Below the pieces are notes generated by a model. The model saw nothing but the letters and a program-made list of their open reading frames with translations. It was not told where the DNA came from and made no database searches. A program made the position numbers and the translations under genes. From G963674685 sp964591275 (GTDB lineage Bacteria; Lernaellota; Lernaellaia; JACKCT01): DNA of 14,421 nt. The stretch is from NCBI GenBank assembly GCA_964591275.1, contig CAZQAE010000102.1:1-14421 (forward strand). The letters run 5' to 3'. Each line of letters begins with the position of its first letter. Positions within the stretch are counted from its first letter, which is position 1. Shown here in pieces: positions 7,813 to 14,215 of this stretch.

Positions 7813-8157
7813 CTACAATCCGGCTCGGATTTTTTCCAGCGCCTGCCTGGCTGTAGGTACGGCGTTGAAAATGAAGTCGAGGCGGCTGCACGAAAAATCG
7901 TCGCAGTGAGCGCAGTTCGCCAAACCCTTTTCCCGTGCGCATGCCCGTATCTCGCACACAGCACAGTGATGAAAAAGACGACCATCATCTGCGTTGCATC
8001 CGTCGCAGTTGATCTTGTCAATCGAAATGTCGATTTTGAAAACCTTCGACCACATGAGCGCTGTCTCGCGCCGCTTTTCATCGTCGTCGGCCTGCGTGGC
8101 AATGTAAGCCGGACACTGCAGGCAATCCAATCCACAGAACGCAATCATCTGTTCCAT
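7813..8157 (-). CDS. DUF3795 Cys-rich small protein
   Basis: This 114-residue protein is rich in cysteines: C8-x3-C12-x2-C15 near the start (AFCGLDCLQCPAY), then CDGC, HHCAVCEIRAC and CAHCDDFSC. This is the pattern of the DUF3795 family, common in anaerobic bacteria and archaea and presumed to bind metal or an iron-sulfur cluster. Its biochemical role is unknown. There is no signal peptide or membrane span. The ATG at 8157 follows an excellent ribosome site (AAAGGAG, 6 bases away). It lies 52 bases downstream of the MarR gene and 39 bases upstream of the chimeric activase remnant on the same strand. DUF3795 genes are usually small stand-alone genes, so a link to the regulator is inferred from order only. 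Confidence 0.85.
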   Translation of the reverse strand: MEQMIAFCGLDCLQCPAYIATQADDDEKRRETALMWSKVFKIDISIDKINCDGCNADDGRLFHHCAVCEIRACAREKGLANCAHCDDFSCSRLDFIFNAVPTARQALEKIRAGL

Positions 8158-8209
8158 CGTTGACTCCTTTTCAGTGGGTGTACGAAACCGCCGAAAATGA
8201 CTTGATCCA

Positions 8210-8674
8210 TTAGCTTCCTTTTAGCTTATGGGCTTCATCGTGCGCGTTCGAGAGAACGCGGCGCAAAAGCTCCTTCATCTTTTCAATCTCATCGTCTTCA
8301 ATCCCCCTAAAAGCGCTGTCAATGGTTCGGTCGACGACTTTGACAACAGCTCGCTGAACCTTTCTTCCTTTAACCGTGAGATGGATTTGCTGGACGCGGC
8401 GATCATTCGGATCCGCCGTTCGAGTCACAAATTCGTCACGCTCCATCCGGTCGAGAAGGCCTGTCATCGTAGATGGTTCGAGACCGGCCCGCCGCCCTAA
8501 TTCCACGACTTTCAGGCCTTCGGCCTCCCACAAACTCCACAGCACACCCAAATATGATGGCTTGACGTGCTCTAAGCCCGCTGCCGCCATATTGGCCCTG
8601 AGCGCGGAGGTGATGACCAGCGTTGCTCGTGACAGCAGATAGTACGGACAATCGGTTGGAGCGACAAAAGCCAT
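8210..8674 (-). CDS. MarR-family transcriptional regulator
   Basis: This 154-residue protein has the winged-helix layout of MarR regulators. An N-terminal dimerisation helix is followed by the recognition region around VVELGRRAGLEPSTMTGLLDRME, the wing with R-x-A-D-P-N-D-R-R, and a C-terminal dimer helix. MarR proteins bind palindromic operators as dimers and usually release DNA on ligand or thiol binding. I use the ATG at 8674, which has AGGA five bases upstream and lies after the promoter at 8706-8733. A longer frame starting at 8767 would begin upstream of the promoter. It is first in a likely operon with DUF3795, the chimera, the carboxypeptidase and the nucleotidyltransferase. An 8-bp palindrome next to its own -10 box suggests autoregulation. 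Confidence 0.9.
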   Translation of the reverse strand: MAFVAPTDCPYYLLSRATLVITSALRANMAAAGLEHVKPSYLGVLWSLWEAEGLKVVELGRRAGLEPSTMTGLLDRMERDEFVTRTADPNDRRVQQIHLTVKGRKVQRAVVKVVDRTIDSAFRGIEDDEIEKMKELLRRVLSNAHDEAHKLKGS

Positions 8675-8705
8675 ATTAATCCTTATCAATATTTTACTGA
8701 ACCGA

Positions 8706-8733
8706 ATATTACGTATACGAAGTAGTTTGTCAA
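8706..8733 (-). promoter_or_regulatory. Strong sigma-70 promoter with embedded palindromic operator for the MarR unit
   Basis: On the minus strand, TTGACA (8733-8728, perfect) and TAATAT (8711-8706, 5 of 6) are separated by 16 bases. The transcript would start near 8700, about 25 bases before the MarR ATG. The palindrome CGTATACG (8712-8719) occupies the spacer against the -10 box, which is a natural position for a MarR dimer to block polymerase. The same core recurs at 11367-11376. Confidence 0.75.
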
Positions 8734-8902
8734 GAATTTTTCCCCGTGGGTTTTCTTGGCGGACCACAAATCCTTTTAACGCTAATGCGACCTAAATTTC
8801 TCTTAGTGAACAGACGCGCCCTGGAATATTTCCATAAAGATTCCTGCGATTTGGCCGATACATATTAAGGGCGTTTTTGCAAAATAAATTCGGGGGCTTC
8901 AA

Positions 8903-9871
8903 TTGGGATTTTTCTCTAAGGGTAAGCTGGAAAAGGCTTTAAAAAACAAAGACCTCGCCATGCTGACCAGCATAATGAACGACTCCGACAGGGAGATAGC
9001 GATAAAGTCGCGGCTGGCATTTATACGGATCGGTTCATCGACAAAAAGCTTAACCGAAAAACAGAAACGGCTTATGACTAAGTTCGAGACTTCCGCCGTG
9101 GATGATATTCGCCGGGCCGCTCTTCGAGTTGTGATCGGTCGACGCGACATCGCCGACGCGATGCGAGTTGCAGGCCTTCTGGAAGGACCGGACTCCGGCT
9201 CCCTGGGCCAGTCTGTTCTGGACTACACCTACCAATTGGCGAAAAAAGATGAGGAGAGTAAAAAGGCTATCCTGGCCTCCTTCCAGAACACGCAAAAAAT
9301 TGCTGAACTGGCCTTCCCCGCCCTGAATGATCACCCAGCCGGTGATCCTCAAGTTGTGAAAGCTTTGGAAATTATCGGCATGTTCAGCCTGTGGAGCGAC
9401 AAAACAGTTATCGAATCGGCAAAAAGCATGCTGGCAAAAACAAAGGCCCATCCCGAAATCGAACTGCCCGAACAGGTTTTTACAATGATCGCCAACACGC
9501 AGGGGCCGGAGGCGACCGGGACGCTTCTCGATTATTTGCGTCATGAGGCGAAGGATGAAGCCAGAAAAGAACAGGTCAAAAATTGCATATTAAAACTCGG
9601 CGACGGTATCGTCGATCAACTCCTCAATGAATTTGACGCCTATGCCGAGCGCAATGTGTCGCAGGATCAAAACGCCACCGCGTACGAAGACGGCGATTAC
9701 CTGACCAGCCTCACAACGCTGGAACTCATTGTGGAAAATGCGCCGGAAGGACACGAGCGAACCATCAAGCTGCTCGGCGACATCGTGGCCGACACGAAAT
9801 ACGCCAAAACCGGTCGCCACAAGAAGCTCGCCCGAAAGGGCCTGGACCGTATCCGCGGCGATATATTTTAA
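8903..9871 (+). CDS. HEAT-like alpha-solenoid protein, function unknown
   Basis: This 322-residue protein has no signal peptide. The first 25 residues (GFFSKGKLEKALKNKDLAML) resemble the start of HEAT-repeat proteins I associate with myxobacteria. The rest is a series of helix pairs of about 35-40 residues with conserved Ala/Leu spacing (for example DDIRRAALRVVIGRRDIADAM and DPQVVKALEIIGMF), as in HEAT/ARM-type scaffolds. No catalytic motif is visible. The start is a TTG at 8903, six bases after GGGGG (8892-8896). No ATG gives a sensible alternative that keeps the N-terminal motif. It is divergent from the MarR unit. A fragment of an MXAN_5187-like gene follows 28 bases after the stop, suggesting the two genes once formed a pair. 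Confidence 0.65.
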   Translation: MGFFSKGKLEKALKNKDLAMLTSIMNDSDREIAIKSRLAFIRIGSSTKSLTEKQKRLMTKFETSAVDDIRRAALRVVIGRRDIADAMRVAGLLEGPDSGSLGQSVLDYTYQLAKKDEESKKAILASFQNTQKIAELAFPALNDHPAGDPQVVKALEIIGMFSLWSDKTVIESAKSMLAKTKAHPEIELPEQVFTMIANTQGPEATGTLLDYLRHEAKDEARKEQVKNCILKLGDGIVDQLLNEFDAYAERNVSQDQNATAYEDGDYLTSLTTLELIVENAPEGHERTIKLLGDIVADTKYAKTGRHKKLARKGLDRIRGDIF

Positions 9872-9886
9872 ACCGACTACCCCGCT
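9871..9886 (+). repeat. 16-bp direct repeat, left copy
   Basis: AACCGACTACCCCGCT begins on the last base of the HEAT-gene stop codon. An exact copy lies at 11658-11673 in the same orientation. The two flank the gene fragment, the AT-rich SGNH gene and a decayed frame. Confidence 0.85.
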
Positions 9887-9899
9887 ACGGTAATTCTCG

Positions 9900-9947
9900 A
9901 TGAACCAAAAAGTTGTCATAAGCTTACAGGCGACCTTTAATAGATTC
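9900..9947 (+). pseudogene. Fragment of a second MXAN_5187-like gene
   Basis: Read from the ATG at 9900, this encodes NQKVVISLQATFNRFY. The intact gene at 3219-3779 encodes GQKFRMLSLQATFNSY in its core. Over S-L-Q-A-T-F-N, five of seven codons differ and all five differences are synonymous third-base changes (for example TTG/TTA, GCA/GCG, ACT/ACC). This is the mark of diverged coding sequence. Upstream, TAA (9891-9893) is in frame. Downstream, similarity stops at about 9947, where the AT-rich SGNH gene ends on the other strand. The open frame runs on to 10004 without resemblance. Both ends of the original gene are lost. Confidence 0.6.
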
Positions 9948-11242
9948 TATCTGCGTCGCCAACCGAACCGATCAAGATATGTAGTATATAATGCTTGCCA
10001 ATGATAACGATCGATAATTTCTTGGACTGTGGGTTCCTGCAAAGGCGTGCCAATTTTTGATTTAAATATTTTATCGATCATTACTAGTTGTATTTCTCTA
10101 GCCATTAAATAATATCCTTGCCAAGTAAGATGACACCAGTCCCAAAATAATTCTTTATCAGCAATTCCCGTTGGTGATTGATTGTCGGCAATAGATTCTA
10201 AATCAACATACAACAATCCATGCTCTTTTACAATGCTGCGGATAAAATTATTATAGGAAGGACGTGTTCTATTTAACGGCAAGGCCTGAACATAGCTTCG
10301 ATAGAAATCCTTTGCTTTTTCTACCTGCCCTTGTTTCTCATATAACTCAGCAATATACCGCATAGCCAAAACAGAATTACTGCTTTGTAGAAAAACATCA
10401 TTGGCTCTCTCATACTGTTCATTATCCATTAATTTAATGCCATCAACTATAAATTTGTCGTGTGCAACCATTGGAATCATTTCAACTTGAGGCCCCCCAC
10501 CATCGTATCGCCAATTGATTGGCATGGTGCAAAATAATATTGGCACACGCATTTTCTGTGCACTTGATATAATATGATTAATATTTTTCTGAAATTGTTT
10601 TTCGATGGCCTGTGTGTCAGGGTCTTGTGGAGCAAAATATGGTCGCGTGGATCGGATAACACTCGGCAACAATGTCTTCTTCAACGCTCTATAAACAGCC
10701 CATTGGTGCAATTCCTGATTTAGACTTGTTGTTTGCACCCACCCTTCGTTATTTCCCGCAGCGATAATTATAAGATCAGGATGGACTTTAATTAGCTCGT
10801 CAACAACTTGAGATATTTTTATCGAGTTCTCGCTCGCTCCACCAGCGTTAATGACTTCAAAATTTACATTTGGATACCTCATTGACAATAGTGCCCATAA
10901 CCAGTTCGACATATCACCGTAGGCTGATAGTATTTGCCGTTGATCTACATAAGGTATACCCATAACAAATGATTCACCAACTAAAAAAATTCTATAAGTA
11001 TTTGATCCTTTTTCTACTGGAAAGCTGCTTACTATCATGGTTGGTTGATTAATCACATAGTAATACTTTCCATTTATTAGGGTTTTTTCATATAATTCAC
11101 CTGTCAAGTATGTGACTAAATCATCAGGGCGTTCAGTGTAGATAATGTCCCGATGCTCAAGATTCTTTAAAAGAATCGTCGCAAAAATCAAAACCGCAAA
11201 TAAGGGAATAATAGAAAATATGAATATTTTTAGAGTTTTCAT
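9947..11242 (-). CDS. Membrane-anchored SGNH/GDSL-family hydrolase, AT-rich
   Basis: This 431-residue protein has an N-terminal membrane anchor or uncleaved signal (about 4-25) with the rest outside the inner membrane. SGNH blocks are visible. Block I is FLVGESFVMG with nucleophile S91 (GES rather than GDS). Block II is NAGGAS (132-137). Block III is AAGNNEG with N164-N165. Block V is D368-W-C-H371. All four catalytic elements are present. A helical insert with a TPR-like look lies at about 270-315. The family includes esterases and polysaccharide O-acetyl-transfer or de-acetylation enzymes, and no substrate can be named. The gene is strikingly richer in A+T than all its neighbours, suggesting acquisition. 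The ribosome site GGAG lies 12 bases from the ATG, with a 3-codon frame in between. Confidence 0.85.
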   Translation of the reverse strand: MKTLKIFIFSIIPLFAVLIFATILLKNLEHRDIIYTERPDDLVTYLTGELYEKTLINGKYYYVINQPTMIVSSFPVEKGSNTYRIFLVGESFVMGIPYVDQRQILSAYGDMSNWLWALLSMRYPNVNFEVINAGGASENSIKISQVVDELIKVHPDLIIIAAGNNEGWVQTTSLNQELHQWAVYRALKKTLLPSVIRSTRPYFAPQDPDTQAIEKQFQKNINHIISSAQKMRVPILFCTMPINWRYDGGGPQVEMIPMVAHDKFIVDGIKLMDNEQYERANDVFLQSSNSVLAMRYIAELYEKQGQVEKAKDFYRSYVQALPLNRTRPSYNNFIRSIVKEHGLLYVDLESIADNQSPTGIADKELFWDWCHLTWQGYYLMAREIQLVMIDKIFKSKIGTPLQEPTVQEIIDRYHWQALYTTYLDRFGWRRR

Positions 11243-11250
11243 ATATCCAT
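11239..11250 (-). other. Possible 3-codon leader frame overlapping the SGNH start
   Basis: ATG GAT ATA TGA (11250-11239) has GGAG four bases upstream (11258-11255) and overlaps the SGNH start codon by ATGA. The SGNH ATG itself is 12 bases from that site, so ribosomes may initiate on the mini-frame and restart. This is inferred from spacing only. Confidence 0.3.
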
Positions 11251-11329
11251 TTTACTCCTTCATACACTGGATCTCCCTAGCCCTGTTCACAACAGAGCTG
11301 AGAGTCCTCAAAGGCCGTTGTCGAAGTTG

Positions 11330-11376
11330 AAATAGCACCGAATGCTACCCGGTGTCAAGAGACATTTCGTATACGA
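11330..11376 (-). promoter_or_regulatory. Candidate promoter for the SGNH gene with upstream CGTATACG palindrome
   Basis: TTGACA (11358-11353, perfect) is followed after 17 bases by a poor -10, CTATTT (11335-11330). A 10-bp palindrome, TCGTATACGA (11367-11376), lies 8 bases upstream of the -35. It shares TTCGTATACG with the palindrome in the MarR promoter. Promoter confidence is limited by the weak -10. The palindrome itself is directly visible. Confidence 0.35.
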
Positions 11377-11429
11377 GATAGATCGCTCTAGAATGAACTA
11401 ACGAATATGATGACAGGTAAGAAGGTGTT

Positions 11430-11663
11430 TCAAAACTGTTTCTCCAGCGCCTCAAGTATTCTTGCGACGATGTCTGACGCAGCAAGATCGTTGAAGGCCT
11501 GGAAGTGTTACTCTGTTCTTTCATAACCCCTGCTCGCGCCGACAGGTCCAGTTGCGGGGTCTTGCGTGACTAGCCGTTCCGTGAACGGAGGCCCGTGTCT
11601 CATGCCGCACAGCACATCAATGGTGGAACCAAATGTCTTTCCAGACGAGGTGGAGCTAACCGA
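11430..11663 (-). pseudogene. Possible decayed gene 3' end (frame interrupted by TAA)
   Basis: On the minus strand one frame is open from 11663 to a TGA at 11432-11430, except for a TAA at 11510-11508. Before it the frame reads with protein-like composition (SGKTFGSTIDVLCGMRHGPP). After it comes a helical, charged C-terminus (FNDLAASDIVARILEALEKQ). I do not recognise the family. It lies just inside the right-hand 16-bp repeat and upstream of the SGNH gene. It could be a degraded gene that arrived with the SGNH gene, or chance. The rest of 11243-11795 shows only the candidate promoter and short dyads. Confidence 0.3.
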
Positions 11664-11673
11664 CTACCCCGCT
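11658..11673 (+). repeat. 16-bp direct repeat, right copy
   Basis: This is an exact second copy of AACCGACTACCCCGCT, 1.77 kb from the left copy and in the same orientation. Flanking bases differ on both sides, so the match is exactly 16 bp. Confidence 0.85.
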
Positions 11674-11810
11674 TTTTTAAACTTAGCCCTATGTTCCCAT
11701 TCAAAGCGCCTTGCTACGAATAAGACGCCCTCATTATTTTATTCCATTGACAGAATGTCTCCTCGTGCCACAATGAAATCGGTTATTTTCCCCCCATGAG
11801 GCATATGAGT

Positions 11811-13904
11811 ATGAAAACTTTTCAGCCGACAGGTCATTGTCTTGTCCTTCTAACCTTTTTGTTCACCTTCACCTGCGCCGCAGTTTTCAGTTGCTCGTGC
11901 GTGGGAGAATTGGATTTTGAAGACTCATCGGCAGCGGATGAGCGCGCCTCTTCCCCATCGGACGCTTTAAAAACCGGAAAGGCCGACCCTCCTCTTTCCA
12001 AGGGTGTTGGCGGCAATCCCATTAACGGCTCCATGACCGTGACGGTTCTTGACGCCGCGACCAGCCTGCCCGTCGACGACGCCTTCGTGATGGCCGGCGA
12101 CGCGCCGCAATCCGGAGACTGGAATTGGGGCTACACGAATTCGGCAGGCATTATCCAATTCACCAATCCCGGGCTGGTCGGCCCCCTCGACCTGAGCGCA
12201 GGGGCCGATGGCTATAGCTGGATGACTCTTATCAACCTAAACGCCGATGAAGCGACCCTGACCCTCGGTATGCGAGACCGCCCGGCGCCGGATTCCGCGA
12301 CAATAACCGGGAGTGTAACCGGTCTGGATATCGCCAACGAAGATGGGTATTACGACATCGCGATGGCCCTTGCCACACTGCGCTTTGAAGACATTCTCAC
12401 CTTTAATATAGGTAGCCTTATGGCGCCGTCTATCCAGCGATGCTTCAACATTCCGATCGCGGGCGTAATGTGTTTCGATGTTCCCGGCAACTTTTTTATG
12501 GATTCTCAAGACGAGCGCTTTTTTGTCTTTTTGGTCCTGAACCTGGAAATGACGCCCTATTCGTTGCCCCTTCCAACCGATGGCGATCAAAGCGTTTTCG
12601 CCTTCGCCGGACGTGTTCAAAAAGATTCGCTGCTCACGCTTCTATCCGATCCCGACCCGCAAATCGCCGACATCGCACGACTTGTCGAAGCGCGCGAAAT
12701 CGGCATGACCGCGCCTTTCACTCCGTCGGAGGGCCTGGTCGTTGATATCGATCTTTCCAATACCGTTAGCGAAACGCAGACCTCATTGGTTGCAAACTTC
12801 CCCGCCGATTCAGATATTTTCACCGTATCCCTCGCCGATCTGGACGACCTGGGGGGAAACGGCGAATTGCTGCTTTCGGGCTACACCGTTTCCGAAGGCG
12901 GGGGAGTGCCTGAAAGCATTCTGCTGCCCACCATCGACCCGGGCGGGATAATACCCTCTTACGGCGCCATCGCAGCGGCCATCGCCATGGGCCAAACCGG
13001 AACCGCAGCGGAAGGCGGTATTAGCACGCAGCTTGAAAGGGACCTCGCCGACAGAAACGCCGACGCCTCTTTGGACTCTCCTCTGGATTTCATATCCGGT
13101 CTGGGACAAAGCGGAAGAATTTTCAGTTTTGATGATCCGACGCTGCCCACCAGCCCAACCGCCGAACTGATTCGCGGAGATTTCTACATTGAAAACACAA
13201 GCTCCAGAGACCGTGAATATATATGGGAAACCTATGCGCCCGGCGGCGACACGCAAATCGCACTGCCTGAAATGCCTGTTGGAGTCAGTGACCCATTTCG
13301 CAATCCCGGCGGCAGTGAGCGCAACGTTTTTCAACTGAGCGCCGCGGCTTTCACCAGGGAAACGACTGCGGATTTCAATTACGATAACTTTGAATTCGAA
13401 GATTATAACGACACGGTCACGCATTTTTCCATGAGAAACATGTACGGGTTCAGTGATCCATATCTGCCGACGACGACAACAACAACCGGCGCAACCACGA
13501 CTACCGCGCAGCCGACAACCACTTCCACGCAACCGACGACGACTTCTTCAACCACCACTGTTGAACCCACAACCACAACGACGACTTCTTCAACCACGAC
13601 GACATCGACTGTTGAACCCACCACCACAACGACAACTTCTTCAACCACAACAACAACCGAAGAACCCACGACGACAACGACCGTTGAAACAACGACGACG
13701 ACAACCGAGGAACCCGCGACGACCACGACGGTTGAAACCACGACGACAACGACAACCGAGCCTTCAGACGACGATACGACCGATGACGACACGATCAATG
13801 ATGATATGGATGACGATGATTCGGTTGATGACGACACCAGCCTCATAGAAGAATCCGACGGGGGCGACACGGACGACAGCGATTCTTCTTGCTGCGGGTG
13901 CTGA
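11811..13904 (+). CDS. Large secreted protein with Thr-rich linker and Asp-rich Cys-Gly-Cys C-terminus
   Basis: From the ATG at 11811 this is 697 residues. An export signal is clear: a short n-region, then a hydrophobic run (about 10-26) ending VFSCSC. C28 could be a lipid-modified cysteine, but Phe at -2 is unusual for a lipobox. Residues about 60-150 form a carboxypeptidase-regulatory-like beta domain (GSMTVTVLDAATSLPVDDAF). The middle (about 150-550) is beta-rich and unrecognised. A Thr/Ser/Glu/Pro linker of about 99 residues follows, then an Asp-rich tail ending SSCCGC. GAGG at 11798-11801 sits 9 bases from the ATG at 11811. ATGs at 11796 and 11805 are in frame but have no or too-close ribosome sites. 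It is probably a surface or envelope protein with no visible catalytic motif. Confidence 0.82.
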   Translation: MKTFQPTGHCLVLLTFLFTFTCAAVFSCSCVGELDFEDSSAADERASSPSDALKTGKADPPLSKGVGGNPINGSMTVTVLDAATSLPVDDAFVMAGDAPQSGDWNWGYTNSAGIIQFTNPGLVGPLDLSAGADGYSWMTLINLNADEATLTLGMRDRPAPDSATITGSVTGLDIANEDGYYDIAMALATLRFEDILTFNIGSLMAPSIQRCFNIPIAGVMCFDVPGNFFMDSQDERFFVFLVLNLEMTPYSLPLPTDGDQSVFAFAGRVQKDSLLTLLSDPDPQIADIARLVEAREIGMTAPFTPSEGLVVDIDLSNTVSETQTSLVANFPADSDIFTVSLADLDDLGGNGELLLSGYTVSEGGGVPESILLPTIDPGGIIPSYGAIAAAIAMGQTGTAAEGGISTQLERDLADRNADASLDSPLDFISGLGQSGRIFSFDDPTLPTSPTAELIRGDFYIENTSSRDREYIWETYAPGGDTQIALPEMPVGVSDPFRNPGGSERNVFQLSAAAFTRETTADFNYDNFEFEDYNDTVTHFSMRNMYGFSDPYLPTTTTTTGATTTTAQPTTTSTQPTTTSSTTTVEPTTTTTTSSTTTTSTVEPTTTTTTSSTTTTTEEPTTTTTVETTTTTTEEPATTTTVETTTTTTTEPSDDDTTDDDTINDDMDDDDSVDDDTSLIEESDGGDTDDSDSSCCGC
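13467..13763 (+). repeat. Thr-rich linker-coding tract with 51-bp tandem units
   Basis: Most codons here are Thr, interrupted by Val-Glu-Pro, Glu-Glu-Pro and Ser-Ser. Two near-identical 51-bp units starting GTTGAACCCAC lie at 13560-13610 and 13611-13661, followed by more decayed units. Thr codons mix ACG, ACC, ACA and ACT. This mucin-like linker probably extends the protein from the cell surface and may be O-glycosylated (inference). Confidence 0.85.
13767..13901 (+). other. Asp-rich + Cys-Cys-Gly-Cys C-terminal tail (large secreted protein)
   Basis: The last 45 codons are dominated by Asp (with Thr, Ser, Glu and Gly) and end Ser-Ser-Cys-Cys-Gly-Cys directly before TGA. No membrane span or basic anchor follows, unlike MYXO-CTERM-type signals. 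It matches the Asp-run plus Cys-Gly-Cys end of the carboxypeptidase at 5297-5332. Confidence 0.8.
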
Positions 13905-13935
13905 TGAATGGACGAACTCCTGGCCTTTTCAACCT

Positions 13936-14215
13936 GGGCTATTTGCGATGTTGGCAAAGCCAATAGGGGCAGGGCTTTGCTTGCGTCGCAAAAAAAACGT
14001 ACCCCAACAGTAATCCAACAATCCTGTCATTCCGAGCGATGCTGACGAAGTCTGCGAGTCGAGGAATCCCTTCAACATTGCAAGTTGGAAGCTAATAACT
14101 GAGGCGACAGCACAACTTTAAAGGGATTTCTCCACTCCGCTTCGCTCCGGTCGAAATGACAGAATTTGCATTGACTTTCAAGACGCTTGAAAAACCGTTT
14201 CAGCGCAAATAGCTC
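13936..14215 (-). mobile_element. Miniature inverted-repeat element, copy B (280 bp)
   Basis: This is copy A in reverse orientation. Terminal repeats are GGGCTATTTGCGATG from 13936 and GAGCTATTTGCGCTG reading inward from 14215. A perfect 5-bp direct repeat, AACCT, sits flush on both sides (13931-13935 and 14216-14220), as expected for a target-site duplication. Interior hairpins are conserved: GCAAAGCC/GGCTTTGC (13954-13980, 11-base loop), TTTCAAG-ACG-CTTGAAA (14175-14191), and the long arms GTCATTCCGAGCGA and GGTCGAAATGACAG. It begins 32 bases after the secreted-protein stop. It encodes no transposase. Confidence 0.8.

Noticed and set aside
11640..11673. tRNA-like text (GGGGTAGTCGGTTAG) on the minus strand as a possible tRNA att site
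   Set aside because: No acceptor, anticodon or T-arm pairing could be built around it.
11566..11799. Plus-strand frame of 77 codons before the large secreted protein
   Set aside because: No ribosome site, no recognisable motif, and it crosses the 16-bp repeat. The opposite strand shows a more protein-like frame.
13403..13963. Minus-strand frame of 186 codons rich in Val and Ser
   Set aside because: It is the reverse reading of the Thr/Asp repeat tract of the secreted protein.
13954..13997. Hairpin near the end of the secreted-protein gene as a terminator
   Set aside because: The stem is followed by A residues, not T, on the plus strand, and it is a conserved part of the mobile element.
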